Numbered from the stretch's first letter, positions 45,110-54,418 are shown. The stretch: 57,547 nt of DNA from CAYQQR01 sp964420035 (GCA_964420035.1 CAYQQR010000025.1:1-57547), one strand, 5' to 3'. The notes: generated from the letters alone by a model not told the origin. Made by a program: numbers and translations.

Positions 45110-45144
45110 TGTAAAGATAAATTTCTTCAGAAACTATCTTTACA
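45110..45144. promoter_or_regulatory. 35-nt interrupted palindrome between divergent genes
   Basis: TGTAAAGATA (45110-45119) and TATCTTTACA (45135-45144) are perfect inverted arms of 10 nt. The 15-nt centre aatttcttcagaaac holds a second inverted pair, TTTCT and AGAAA. Each arm contains TATCTTTA, one mismatch from TAnnTTTG, pointing to either strand, so the element could act as a two-way promoter/operator for the hybrid kinase and the M3 peptidase. It could also form a hairpin in a transcript. Confidence 0.55.
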
Positions 45145-45170
45145 AATGCAAAACCAAAAACATTACAATC

Positions 45171-47279
45171 GTGAAACAATTCAGCTTTCTCCTGGTTTTA
45201 ACCATCGTATTATCCCAATGTAAAAATCCCGGCCGAATGGCATCGAACGACAATCCTTTTTTGAACCCTTACGGGACACCCTATGAAGTTCCTGTATTCG
45301 GTGAAATACAGAACAAGCATTATATGCCGGCCTTTGAGGCGGGTATGAAAACCCAGAAAGAAGAGATACAGGCCATCATCGATAACAAGGGAGAACCCGG
45401 TTTTAAAAATACCATCGTGGCCCTGAACAACAGCGGGGAACAATTGCGGAAGGTCAGCAATGTTTTTTACAACCTGCTTTCCGCGGAAACCAATGAGGAA
45501 CTGCAGGAGATCGCCAAAGAGGTGGCCCCTATGTTGTCGGCGCACCGGGATGACATCAAACTGGATCCCGCCCTGTTCGACCGGGTAAGAAAAATATACG
45601 ACAAGCGCGAAAAGCTTGACCTGGATGCAGGACAGGACAAGCTTCTGGACAAAACCTACAAGGAGTTTGTCCGGGGCGGCGCCTTACTCGGCGAAGAAGA
45701 CCAGGCCAGGCTCCGGGAGATCAACAGCCGGCTTTCGGTGCTTTCCCTCACCTTCGGGGATAATGTACTGGACGAGACCAATAAGTTCCAATTGATCATT
45801 GAGAATGAAGAAGAGCTTTCAGGATTACCCGAAGGGGTAGTCAAGAGCGCAGCAGAAGCTGCCCGGAACGCCGGTCTGGAAGGCAAATGGCTCTTTACCC
45901 TGCATAAGCCCAGCATGATTCCCTTCCTGCAATATTCCGATATCCGTCCCCTCCGGGAAAAGATCCTTACGGCCTACATCAACCGGGGCAACAACGATAA
46001 TGAAAATGATAACAAGGCCATCGTCCGGGAGATGGTAAACCTGAGGATAGAAAAAGCAGGACTCCTGGGTTATCCCACCCATGCCCATTATGTACTGGAG
46101 GAGAATATGGCCAAACAACCCGGTCAGGTCTATGACCTGATCGATAAGATATGGGAAGCTGCCCTGCCCGTGTCCAGGGAGGAAGCGGATAAGCTCGAGG
46201 CCATGCTGCAGGAAGATCACCCCGGAACCGGATTGCAACCCTGGGACTGGTGGTATTATGCCGGGAAGCTGAGAAAAGAAAAATACGATCTGGACGAAGA
46301 GGTCCTCCGGCCCTATTTCAAACTGGAAAACGTCCGGGACGGTATCTTTGAGCTGTGCGACAAACTCTGGGGACTGCAGTTCAAGCCACGCGAGGAACTT
46401 CCCAAGTATCATCCCGATGTTCAGGTGTTTGAAGTGATGGAATCGGATGGCAGACATATCGGGATCCTGTTCATGGATTTCTTCCCCCGGCCCGGAAAGC
46501 GGGGAGGCGCCTGGATGAATTCCTACAGGAAACAATACAGGATGAATGGAGAAGAAGTGACCCCGGTCATCACCAATGTGTTGAACTTCTCGAAACCCAC
46601 AGGGAACAAACCTGCCCTGCTGAGTTTCGACGAAGTCAGGACCATGTTCCACGAATTCGGTCATGGACTGCACGGACTGCTTTCGGACTGCCGTTACCGG
46701 GAACTCTCCGGGACCTCCGTGGCCCGCGACTTTGTTGAGCTGCCCTCCCAGATCATGGAGAACTGGGCTGCAGAACCGGAAGTGATGAAGTCCTATGCCC
46801 GTCATTATGAAAGCGGGGAAGCCATCCCGGATGAGCTTATAGAAAAGATCAAGGCCAGTGCCCATTTCAACCAGGGATTTGCCACCGTGGAATACCTCTC
46901 GGCGGCTTTTTTGGACATGGACTGGCACACCCAGGAAGAGCAGAAGGAATGGGATGTGAATGAATTCGAAAGGAAAGCTCTGGAAAAAATCAACCTCATC
47001 CCCGAGATCGTGGTACGCTACCGTTCGACCTATTTCAATCATATTTTCAGCGGGGGCTATTCCAGCGGCTATTACAGCTATATCTGGGCCGAAGTGCTGG
47101 ATGCCGACGCTTTCCAGGCCTTTAAAGAAAGCTCTCTGTTCGACAGGGAAACGGCACGGTCCTTCCGGGAGAATATCCTGGGTAAAGGCGGCTCCGAGGA
47201 TCCCATGACCCTCTACAAACGCTTCCGCGGCCGCGAACCCGACCCGGGACCCATGCTGCGCCGGAAAGGGTTGTTGTAG
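45171..47279 (+). CDS. M3 family peptidase (oligopeptidase/Dcp type)
   Basis: A 702-residue zinc metallopeptidase of family M3. The GTG at 45171 gives an export signal with a probable lipobox (VLSQC), whereas the open frame beginning at 45099 adds 24 residues rich in lysine. The zinc motif is HEFGHGLHG, with the downstream glutamate within MENWAAEPEVM. The length and the late YYSYIWAEVLDADAFQAF block match peptidyl-dipeptidase Dcp of Bacteroidota. An envelope-located form that trims peptides from the periplasm is likely. Confidence 0.87.
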   Translation: MKQFSFLLVLTIVLSQCKNPGRMASNDNPFLNPYGTPYEVPVFGEIQNKHYMPAFEAGMKTQKEEIQAIIDNKGEPGFKNTIVALNNSGEQLRKVSNVFYNLLSAETNEELQEIAKEVAPMLSAHRDDIKLDPALFDRVRKIYDKREKLDLDAGQDKLLDKTYKEFVRGGALLGEEDQARLREINSRLSVLSLTFGDNVLDETNKFQLIIENEEELSGLPEGVVKSAAEAARNAGLEGKWLFTLHKPSMIPFLQYSDIRPLREKILTAYINRGNNDNENDNKAIVREMVNLRIEKAGLLGYPTHAHYVLEENMAKQPGQVYDLIDKIWEAALPVSREEADKLEAMLQEDHPGTGLQPWDWWYYAGKLRKEKYDLDEEVLRPYFKLENVRDGIFELCDKLWGLQFKPREELPKYHPDVQVFEVMESDGRHIGILFMDFFPRPGKRGGAWMNSYRKQYRMNGEEVTPVITNVLNFSKPTGNKPALLSFDEVRTMFHEFGHGLHGLLSDCRYRELSGTSVARDFVELPSQIMENWAAEPEVMKSYARHYESGEAIPDELIEKIKASAHFNQGFATVEYLSAAFLDMDWHTQEEQKEWDVNEFERKALEKINLIPEIVVRYRSTYFNHIFSGGYSSGYYSYIWAEVLDADAFQAFKESSLFDRETARSFRENILGKGGSEDPMTLYKRFRGREPDPGPMLRRKGLL

Positions 47280-47352
47280 AATTCAGAATTCAGCCTGCCT
47301 GACGGCAATCAGGGATTCGGAATGGGAGTGTGGGGATTGCGTGTGGGTGTGA

Positions 47353-48404
47353 TTATCCGATCAGGCCGTCCTTCTCGAGCTGTTCTATATGTTCCGTGAT
47401 AATCGCTTCCACAGGTCGGTATTGTATGCCCAGGTTTTCTATGCTCCGGCTGTTGTCAAATTCGGGCCGGTAACCCAGGTTTCGTCGCAGATATTTTCCG
47501 GGCATGCCAATCATGGGGCCCATCAGCATCACCAGAAAGCGGGGAAGGGTTCGTGTAGAGACTTTGTATGCTCCGTTGAAGTTTTTCCTGATCACCCTTG
47601 CGATGTCTTTTATATCCATGATGCGGTTGACCAGGATGTGACGGCCTTTTACCTCCGGCATGAAAGCTGCAAGGATATGGGCCAGGGCCACATCGCGAAC
47701 ATCGACTACCCCGTGGGAAAGTGCCGGCACCCCCATGGCCAGTTGCCCTTTGGCCATGGACAACATAAAAGCGATGCTGGTTGAATCATTCCTCGGGGTC
47801 AGGGAAGGTCCCAGGATAAAGCCGGGGTTGATGACAGCAAGGCTCCAACGATCCTGTTCTTCAGCCATCTTCCAGGCTTCCCGTTCAGCCAGGGTTTTTG
47901 AGTAGGCATAGGGCTGGTGATCCAACGAACTGGTCCGGTTCCAATGCTCTTCATCAACCTTTCCACCCGGTATTTCCTGAAACTCAATGGTATCTCCGTA
48001 TAGGGCGACCACACTGGAAGTGATCACCACACGTTTGACGGATGAAGTGGCATGGACTGCTTCCAGGATATTTCTTGTTCCCTGGAATGCCGGTTCGATC
48101 AATGTTTTCATCGGGTCTTTCACCTTGGTACTGATGAAAGGTGAGGCGGAATGGATCACCACGGAACATCCTTTCATGGGTTCCCTGAAAGCTTCTTTGT
48201 CCCGCAGGTCGGCCTCAAACACCACAAGCCTTCCTTTGGCCTTCTTTTCTGCTTCCAGCAGGTGAGCGTATTTTTCTTTATTGTTTTTATCCCTTACGTT
48301 CCATGGACCGTCACTCCTTCATCCAGAAGATATGTAACGATCCAGGAACCCAGGTATCCGGTAATACCGGTAACCATCACCGGGTTATTTATATTGAGCT
48401 TCAT
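47353..48404 (-). pseudogene. NAD(P)-dependent reductase/epimerase with a -1 frameshift
   Basis: An extended-SDR protein of the dihydroflavonol-4-reductase/cinnamyl-alcohol type, split by a one-base loss. From the ATG at 48404 the frame reads the nucleotide-binding start VTGITGYLGSWIV and runs to HGT, then hits TAA at 48294-48296. Moving one base near 48298 restores VRDKNNKEKYAHLLEAEKK and joins the long open frame that ends at 47353, with YAYSK (the catalytic Y and K) at about 170-175 of the joined protein. The joined protein would be 350 residues, normal for the family. Without the shift the downstream frame lacks the cofactor motif and is not functional. Either a true mutation or an assembly/sequencing error. 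Confidence 0.85.
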
Positions 48405-48601
48405 TGCAGTTATATCGCTTTTTTATTCATTATATTCCCTTTTGAAACAATCATACCTGTAAATAGTTTAGCGGATAAGGATCCCATAAATGGGTGAATT
48501 TAATTGAAAAACACCCTTTACCTTCTTCGAGCGTCAAAAATTGCTTAATTTCATTTCCTGCAACCAATCAGCGGACAGCTTCATCTAAATTGAAATAAAC
48601 C

Positions 48602-49180
48602 ATGAGAAATATTAGATTCTTTTCTGCATTGATCCTTTTAATGATGCTCACCACTTCGGCTTGTGAGGATGAAGATGAGATACGGATCGATTATTTACCC
48701 CTGAGTGTAGGCAATTACTGGTACCTGGAGCCCGGGGATTTCAGGGTGGTAACCCGGAAGGACAGCATCAACGGAAAAGGCTATTACCAGATCCGTCAGC
48801 AGATGGGCAGTTCTGAGCGTACCCTGTATTACCGGAGGACCCTGGGAGGGGAAGTGTACCGGCTAAAGAATGTGAACAGCCAGGAATACCTGTGGCTTGA
48901 CCTGGAAGCCGATGTGAATGATTCCTGGAATTATATTGATCCCGACGGGGGCCAGACCTGGACGGTGACCCTCACCAGCAAAAACGATACGGTGGTCATA
49001 AACGACAGCATTTTGCTGACCCGCTGCAGGGCCTTTTTCTTCGATGTCGCCGAAATGGCGGATGAGGAGTACAGCCTTTGGCTGGCGCCGGATATTGGTT
49101 TTGCCAGGACCCTGAACGCCTGGGGCTTCGAACATGTCCTGGATTCGGCCCGGATCGCAGGGGAGCTTATTGATTATTGA
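48602..49180 (+). CDS. Small lipoprotein of unknown function
   Basis: A 192-residue lipoprotein with the lipid cysteine at about residue 21 (LTTSAC), followed by an acidic EDEDE stretch that in Bacteroidota lipoproteins can act as a surface-export signal. The mature part begins YLPLSVGNYWYLEPGD and is beta-rich, with many short strands and tyrosines. I do not recognise the domain. It is a lone gene; its stop is followed by repeats. Confidence 0.7.
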   Translation: MRNIRFFSALILLMMLTTSACEDEDEIRIDYLPLSVGNYWYLEPGDFRVVTRKDSINGKGYYQIRQQMGSSERTLYYRRTLGGEVYRLKNVNSQEYLWLDLEADVNDSWNYIDPDGGQTWTVTLTSKNDTVVINDSILLTRCRAFFFDVAEMADEEYSLWLAPDIGFARTLNAWGFEHVLDSARIAGELIDY

Positions 49181-49265
49181 GTTTCGGGACTCGCTCCGCT
49201 CGCTGTAGCTCTTCAGCTCTTTTGCACAAGCTTTTGCATCTTGCGTCCACATTAAAGAATGTATC

Positions 49266-49297
49266 CTGTCTCAATGTCTCATCGTCTCAAGGTCTCG
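49266..49297 (+). repeat. Four degenerate octamer repeats (NNGTCTCR)
   Basis: Four tandem units ctgtctca, atgtctca, tcgtctca and aggtctcg. They belong to the same octamer family as the large array near 54.6-55.0 kb, whose last units are also atgtctca and ttgtctca. The surrounding 218-nt gap (49181-49398) also holds GC-rich palindromes (gactcgctccgctcgctg) and the 11-mer pair listed separately. Confidence 0.6.
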
Positions 49298-49334
49298 GGT
49301 CCAGTGACCAGTGGCCTGGAACCAGTAGCCAAGA

Positions 49335-49360
49335 ACAACCGCATGATAACTGCATGACAT
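49335..49360 (+). repeat. Two 11-mer repeats of the ACAACCGYATG family
   Basis: acaaccgcatg at 49335-49345 is followed by ataactgcatg and the start of a third unit (acat). The same 11-mer occurs in three copies at 54507-54539, on the same strand. Confidence 0.5.
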
Positions 49361-49398
49361 TCCCTTCCACCATGCCACCTTAAAACCTTAAAGCTTTA

Positions 49399-50493
49399 TT
49401 ACTCTCCCGGCTTAAAACAAAACGCCCCGGGAATGATTCCGGCCCTGAAGGTATCCACCGGGGTTCCGTCGGGACGGTAGCGGTAGACCACCCCCGGTTG
49501 TATATGATCGATGGCGTCGGCCACATAGAGCTCCGAGCTGTAGGGGTTGATGCCCAGTCCGTAAAATCCACCGGAATAGGTGCCTTCATATGGACTTTCT
49601 ATGAACAGTTCGGGTTCTGCATCCGGATGGACCGGCATCCTGTAAATGTGCCTGTTGATGAAGTAAAGGGTATCACCGGTACCGTTTATTTTCAATTCTG
49701 ATGGCGAGTCTTCCAGCTCAAAGTAAAGGGTCTTTTCAACAACACGGGTTGCCGCATCAATCCGGATCAAGGCGGGTTCTTCATGACCATAAGGGCTGCC
49801 CTCATATCCGCCGTCCGTCAGGGTCCATATCTTTCTGTACTTATCGATAACCAGTGAATTAGGCTGCTTGAGCACCCGGATGGAGTCCACCACCCGGTCC
49901 TGTTCGCTGTCGATCACCAGGAGCTGGTTGTCAAAGCTCCAGCAGTTTGTAAAAACATACTTGCCGTATTGAACCATTTGCTCCGTGGGATGCTGGTAGA
50001 AGCGGGAATCGTTATTGCCTACATCGATGCTTCCAGTCACTTCGAAAGCAGCCGGGTTGAAAATGCTTATCGATTTTGCGTACAGGTCCGTGACATAGGC
50101 TTTGGTATCGCGCAGAAAATGGATATACCGGGGTGAAGTAAGCCCCGTTATTTTACCCACATATTCGAAACTGTGGATGTTGATCGCGTATATCTTGCCG
50201 CTGTTGTTGACAACGATATAACCCAGACTGTCCCGTATTGCCATGGAAAGGGCCACATCCCCCAGGGGAAGGGCATTGGTCTCAAAAAAGATATCATTGT
50301 AAGCGGTTCTGCTTGACAAATCATAGAAGGTCAGGGAAGCGTTTCCGTATGCAAAATTCCCTTCGTTGACCACAAAAAGCCCTGTGTACGGAAACCGTTC
50401 TGCCTGCCGGTTCATCTCCCAGAGCTCGTCATCCTTCATGCAGGAGGTCATGAGCAAAAGCAGGATGATCATATTTTGCATCAGGTACCGCAT
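49399..50493 (-). CDS. btuG: BtuG-like surface propeller lipoprotein for vitamin B12
   Basis: A 364-residue lipoprotein (lipid cysteine at residue 18 in LMTSC) with a YncE/DUF5074-type beta-propeller. Blade-like repeats are seen through the chain: GLFVVNEGNF, GYIVVNNSGKIYAINI, AYVTDLYAKSISIFNP, YVFTNCWSFDNQLLVID, LYVADAIDHIQPG. BtuG proteins of Bacteroides are surface propellers that catch cobalamin with very high affinity and hand it to BtuB. Its start lies 3 nt after the BtuB stop, and a cobalamin riboswitch heads the operon, so BtuG is the natural call. Exact affinity or binding residues are not visible. Confidence 0.85.
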   Translation of the reverse strand: MRYLMQNMIILLLLMTSCMKDDELWEMNRQAERFPYTGLFVVNEGNFAYGNASLTFYDLSSRTAYNDIFFETNALPLGDVALSMAIRDSLGYIVVNNSGKIYAINIHSFEYVGKITGLTSPRYIHFLRDTKAYVTDLYAKSISIFNPAAFEVTGSIDVGNNDSRFYQHPTEQMVQYGKYVFTNCWSFDNQLLVIDSEQDRVVDSIRVLKQPNSLVIDKYRKIWTLTDGGYEGSPYGHEEPALIRIDAATRVVEKTLYFELEDSPSELKINGTGDTLYFINRHIYRMPVHPDAEPELFIESPYEGTYSGGFYGLGINPYSSELYVADAIDHIQPGVVYRYRPDGTPVDTFRAGIIPGAFCFKPGE

Positions 50494-50496
50494 GGG

Positions 50497-52491
50497 TCAG
50501 ATATTGATCAGGAGCACCAGCATATAATGCCTGCCGGGCATCGGTCTGTAGAGAATTGAACGGTAGCTTTCGTCAAAGAGGTTATAGATCTTAAGTTCCG
50601 TTGAAAGCACGCCCTTGGCTATCCGGAAGTCCATCCCCAGGCTCAGGTCGTTCATAAAATAGGGATAGAGCCAATCCCGCCGGCTCAGGTCGTTGCTTGA
50701 AGTAGTGTAGCGTTCACTGCAGGAATTGTGTTGCCAGCTGATAAAGAATTTTTTATAGGTTAGGTTGACCAGCAGATTTCCCGAATGCAGGGGTACGTAA
50801 ACCAATTGCTTGCCGTAGGATTCATCGCCCCACACAAGTTTATCCCCGTAATTGATGGACCGTGTATAGGCATAGGTCCCGGATGCCCGGAAACCGAGCG
50901 GTCCCAGCTTGGTGCGCAGAGCCATGTTAAACTCAATACCCTTTGAGGTCACATTCCTGATGTTTTGGGGCTCCCAATAACCCTTATAACCGGGAATCCA
51001 GATAATCCAGTTATCGATATCCGAGGAAAAGACCGTGAGTTCCGATGAAAAAAGAAGGTCCTGGCGGCTTTGCCGGTACTCAAGACCCAGCTCCCCGCTG
51101 AGACCCGTTTCAGGGAGCAGCTCCGGGTTGCCACCGGGTTGCCAGTAAAGATCATTCAATGAGGGCCGGTGATAATTGCGGGCAATATTTCCTTTGAGAA
51201 CAAGCTCCGTGCTTTGCAGCAGGGATAAATCGAAGCCCAGGTAGGGTATGATGGGGCCCCTTTCCCTGCCGAACCATTCCTGCCGGAGTATAAGGTTCAC
51301 ATTCAAGCGCTTAGCAAAGCTTTCACGAACAGATAAAAGGGCCGATCCTTCGAAACGTTCCTGGTCGTACCCGGCTTTATTGACAGTATCGGCGGTGACA
51401 ACGTCGTGGTAATTGGCATCCAGCCTGGCTTCCAGGGAAAGTTCCTCACTGATATCGTAGGCGTAGGAGGCATAATTCAGGGTTGTACGCTGCCAGCTTT
51501 GAGAATAGATGGCCGGGATCAGTCCCAGTCCGGGCACCCGGTTTTTCAAACTATAATCGAGCCGCTTTTCGGAATAGCCGCTTGTAAGGATCAGCCTGGA
51601 ATTATCCCTGTAATGTTTCCAGTCCACCACCAGTTTATGGTCCTTGTCGAGCTGGTCGTTCAGGTTCGCATGGTCCGGTCCCTCGTAAGTGGTGGCCCGG
51701 GGCAGGGTCCGGTAAGCCTCCTGCCCCCAGTATTTTGCGGAAAGTACATTTTTATCTTCCGGCCTGTAGTAAAGCTCTTGCAGCAGGCCGTATTTTTTGT
51801 AACCGGCTTGTTCGTTCCTTTCCGTGGGGTGCACGATGATGCCCCCGGCCGGATCAATGTTCCCAATCCCGCGGTTTTCAAAAGTATAATCGTTGGCCGA
51901 GTAATTGTAATACAGCCGGGTGCGGGATTGTATCTTCCGGTTTCCGAAACCCAGTTGAAGAAATTCGTCAAAGCTCTTGTAGCTGCCAACACCCTGGAGA
52001 AATTTCAGGTCAAAGCCCTTGTTCCAGTCCGGGCGGTTGGACAGGTTCACAGAGCCGCCCAGTCCTCCACTTCTGTCGGTGATCGAAGCGGGCCCGTGTT
52101 TGATGTTTATTTCGTCGATGACATACACCGGGATCAGTGAAAAATCGACCATGCCCGTCATGGGGGAATTGATGTTGATGCCGTTCCAGTTGACCTGGGT
52201 GTGCGAAGGGGCGGTCCCACGGAAGGAAGCGGAGGCCAGCGCACCGCGGCCATGGGACTTAACAAACAGGCTTGTATTTTCAGAGAGGAGTTCGGACAGG
52301 GATAAGGTTCGTTTTTTATTCAGGATAAAGGAATCCACACGGCTTGTCTTCATCCCGGCTTCCTCCTTGACAAAGATGTGTTCTGCATTGACAGCAACCT
52401 GTTTTATCCGGAAAACGGAATCCCTTATTCCCTGCGAATACAGGGGCAGGTGGATGAGTACCAGTGCAATATATATCAGGAGCCTGTACAT
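50497..52491 (-). CDS. btuB: BtuB-like TonB-dependent cobalamin receptor
   Basis: A 664-residue outer-membrane receptor. Signal peptide to about residue 19; a TonB-box-like start (VFRIKQVAVNAE); plug domain about 40-160 with TLSLSELLSENTSLFVKSHG, ASASFRGTAPSHTQVNWNGI and GGLGGSVNLS; then a long strand-rich barrel. The size and plug features fit vitamin receptors rather than the larger SusC type. The riboswitch upstream and the BtuG-like gene downstream give the substrate as cobalamin or a related corrinoid. It starts 1 nt after the T9SS protein gene. Confidence 0.9.
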   Translation of the reverse strand: MYRLLIYIALVLIHLPLYSQGIRDSVFRIKQVAVNAEHIFVKEEAGMKTSRVDSFILNKKRTLSLSELLSENTSLFVKSHGRGALASASFRGTAPSHTQVNWNGININSPMTGMVDFSLIPVYVIDEINIKHGPASITDRSGGLGGSVNLSNRPDWNKGFDLKFLQGVGSYKSFDEFLQLGFGNRKIQSRTRLYYNYSANDYTFENRGIGNIDPAGGIIVHPTERNEQAGYKKYGLLQELYYRPEDKNVLSAKYWGQEAYRTLPRATTYEGPDHANLNDQLDKDHKLVVDWKHYRDNSRLILTSGYSEKRLDYSLKNRVPGLGLIPAIYSQSWQRTTLNYASYAYDISEELSLEARLDANYHDVVTADTVNKAGYDQERFEGSALLSVRESFAKRLNVNLILRQEWFGRERGPIIPYLGFDLSLLQSTELVLKGNIARNYHRPSLNDLYWQPGGNPELLPETGLSGELGLEYRQSRQDLLFSSELTVFSSDIDNWIIWIPGYKGYWEPQNIRNVTSKGIEFNMALRTKLGPLGFRASGTYAYTRSINYGDKLVWGDESYGKQLVYVPLHSGNLLVNLTYKKFFISWQHNSCSERYTTSSNDLSRRDWLYPYFMNDLSLGMDFRIAKGVLSTELKIYNLFDESYRSILYRPMPGRHYMLVLLINI

Positions 52492-52492
52492 C

Positions 52493-53905
52493 TTATCGTT
52501 TCAGGATTCGAAATTTTGTTTCAGCATCGTCTTCCCGGAGGTTGACGATGTAGAGCCCTTTGGGCAGGTGACCGATGGCTATGGGAGGGTCCCCTGAATA
52601 ATGCTTGATTTCCAGCACTTTGCATCCGGCGAGATCATAAAGCGATATTCTGGCATCACCGGCTCCTTCGATTCTGAAATACTTGCTTGCCGGGTTGGGA
52701 TAAAGCTTGTATTCCGGTGGATGATCTCTTTCGAAAGAATTCAGGGGATTTGCATACCGGAGCATGGCCCGTATCGTGCTTTTGATTTCCGGTTTGCTTT
52801 CCAGGGAAGCCGTTAGAACGAGTTCCCCGGACCGGTGAAAAACCAGCTGCCCGTTTTCGTCTACCCAGACATCGGCCAGGTTGCTGCTCCAGCTGATCTT
52901 TTCACCGGGCTGATGGCGGCCTTTACGGAAGGCAAATGCCTCAAGGGGATACCGGTTTCCCGTCAGGGTGTCAGGGAGGTCCCTGATGACGAGCAGCTCT
53001 GTGGGACCGGTCATTCCCGGGGCGGGTGCCACATCCACGGCCCCGGTTATTTCGGTGGATACCTGACCCAGCCACCCGGCACCGGCCATCACGGCATTAT
53101 GGACCTTGATGAAATGGACCCGGTCCAGGTCGACATACGACCCGTTTTCATCCACCGCCCAGTCGATGTCGAAAGCATCGCCCCCTGAATTTTCAATTGC
53201 TGAAGTATAGGGATTATCCGGCAGGGTGTAAGGGGCTGAACCCCTGGGCCGGTTATCGGCATAGCCGAATGCTTTGCTGTTGGAGCGGATGTTCGAGGGA
53301 TTGCTGCGATCGACGGGGTCGGTAAGCCTGGTTCCCTGAAGGCTGTAGCTTTCGGTATGGATCCCGGGAAATGAATCCGCCAGGGGGAAGTAGGGCTGGG
53401 TATGATAGGAATTTGCATTTATGACCCCTGTTCCTCCCATATTATCCGACCAGGGTACATCGGCGGCATCTTCCAGGCCGGGGTTGGTGTAGGTGACCTC
53501 GTAATTCCTGGTGGTGGTGGAGAAGAAATGATCGCTTCCCGCCAGTTCGTACCAGGTATCGTCCGGCAGGCCGTTGCCGTTTTCATCCTTCATCACCGAG
53601 ACAATCCCGGGTTCCGACCATGCCTGGTGGGCATTGCCGAAGATGGTGAAATCTACGCCATAGGGATTGCCCGGGTGATTTTCTACGGGATTCTCAAAGG
53701 CGAAGACTACATAGCCGCCAAAGGCTCCCAGGTTTAGAGCGCCATTGATACCCCCGATGAGCGAGGCTGCTGAGCGGGGCGATCCCCAGGCCGTATTGAT
53801 GAACTGACCCGGGGCCGGCACATATTCGATCACTTCGGCAATGTACTGTGCATGCATGCCCAGGCAATAGAGGAAGAGCCCTATGGTAAAGAATGATCTT
53901 CTCAT
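52493..53905 (-). CDS. T9SS-exported surface protein of the cobalamin operon
   Basis: A 470-residue exported protein. The ATG at 53905 gives a signal peptide (MRRSFFTIGLFLYCLGMHAQ); an upstream open frame starts with TTG and is rejected. The main part (about 25-385) has YIAEVIEYVPAPGQFIN, GGYVVFAFENPVENHPGNPYGVDF-type sequence and FDIDWAVDENG, known from cell-surface proteins that accompany BtuB genes in Bacteroidota. The C-terminus (about 395-470) is a type A sorting domain of the type IX secretion system: YPNPASKYFRI, ISLYDLAGCKVLEI, LPKGLYIVNL. It is first in the riboswitch operon, 1 nt before btuB. Its role could be to bind or hold corrinoid at the surface; this is inferred from context. 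Confidence 0.85.
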   Translation of the reverse strand: MRRSFFTIGLFLYCLGMHAQYIAEVIEYVPAPGQFINTAWGSPRSAASLIGGINGALNLGAFGGYVVFAFENPVENHPGNPYGVDFTIFGNAHQAWSEPGIVSVMKDENGNGLPDDTWYELAGSDHFFSTTTRNYEVTYTNPGLEDAADVPWSDNMGGTGVINANSYHTQPYFPLADSFPGIHTESYSLQGTRLTDPVDRSNPSNIRSNSKAFGYADNRPRGSAPYTLPDNPYTSAIENSGGDAFDIDWAVDENGSYVDLDRVHFIKVHNAVMAGAGWLGQVSTEITGAVDVAPAPGMTGPTELLVIRDLPDTLTGNRYPLEAFAFRKGRHQPGEKISWSSNLADVWVDENGQLVFHRSGELVLTASLESKPEIKSTIRAMLRYANPLNSFERDHPPEYKLYPNPASKYFRIEGAGDARISLYDLAGCKVLEIKHYSGDPPIAIGHLPKGLYIVNLREDDAETKFRILKR

Positions 53906-54091
53906 AGCCTGCGCGGATCGGCATTGGCGTTGATCAGAAAGAGGAACGTACAAATGGGGGTATCTTTCATCGTTAAGCCATCAATTAAAAATCCATGTTG
54001 GGGGATTTGCAGCTAACGATGTTCAGGGTAGGCCGGAGAAACACTCGTTGATCCGCTCACCTGTTCACCGCAGGCTGCAAAATCCGCGTTT

Positions 54092-54323
54092 CATTGGCAG
54101 GTCTTCTGACTTGTCCCGGTTCCTGAAACCTTCCCATCCCGTCTCGATGAAATTCGATTTTAAAGACAGTGGTTTAACTTCAGGAACCTTTTGACCCTCG
54201 CGGGCCGGGACTCACAGCAGCGGGAACTGTTGCCGAATTCCCACCTCCGCTCGCTGCGGCGGGTGAGGCACGGCATTCCCTTTTCATCCCATCCCGGTAC
54301 AACCGGGAAAAAGGAAACCAATG
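54092..54323 (-). promoter_or_regulatory. Cobalamin (B12) riboswitch
   Basis: On the minus strand all main landmarks of the AdoCbl-riboswitch class are visible in order: closing stem P1 made by CATTGG (54323-54318) and CCAATG (54097-54092), the GATGAAAAGGGAA box (within 54276-54288), GTTCCCGCTGCTGTGAGTCC (around 54209-54228) in place of the usual CCGCAACTGTGA loop, and the B12 box AGTCAGAAGACCTGCC (54111-54096). A GC-rich variable hairpin (CCGCCGCAGCGAGCGG) lies between the second and third. It sits about 187 nt upstream of the first gene of the B12 uptake operon and should shut it off when cobalamin is plentiful. The stretch 53906-54091 holds the rest of the leader. Confidence 0.9.
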
Positions 54324-54328
54324 TTAAG

Positions 54329-54336
54329 CAAAGATA
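54329..54336 (-). promoter_or_regulatory. -7 box TATCTTTG of the B12 operon
   Basis: Minus-strand TATCTTTG matches TAnnTTTG exactly and would start transcription at about 54321, at the first base of the riboswitch closing stem. A TTG is 15 nt upstream. Position relative to the riboswitch makes this the most convincing start site of the locus. Confidence 0.6.
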
Positions 54337-54385
54337 GTTTTTTTGGAGAATCAATCCGGATGCAGGTGTAATTTCTTTTTAAGAA

Positions 54386-54418
54386 TTCCGCCTTCGGCTG
54401 TAACTCGCTCCCCCGAGT
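54386..54418 (+). repeat. 33-nt dispersed repeat, copy 1
   Basis: A 33-nt sequence starting ttccgccttcggctgtaact and ending cccccgagt is found here and, with no mismatch and on the same strand, at 57255-57287. The internal ccgccttcgg and ctcgctcccccgag parts are palindromic. It resembles extragenic repeats dispersed in Bacteroidota genomes. Confidence 0.75.

Noticed and set aside
45825..47042. 405-residue open frame on the minus strand
   Set aside because: It lies fully opposite the M3 peptidase gene, which has an intact zinc motif; no signal or domain in the reverse frame.
51406..52140. 244-residue open frame on the plus strand
   Set aside because: Antisense shadow of btuB with no recognisable features.
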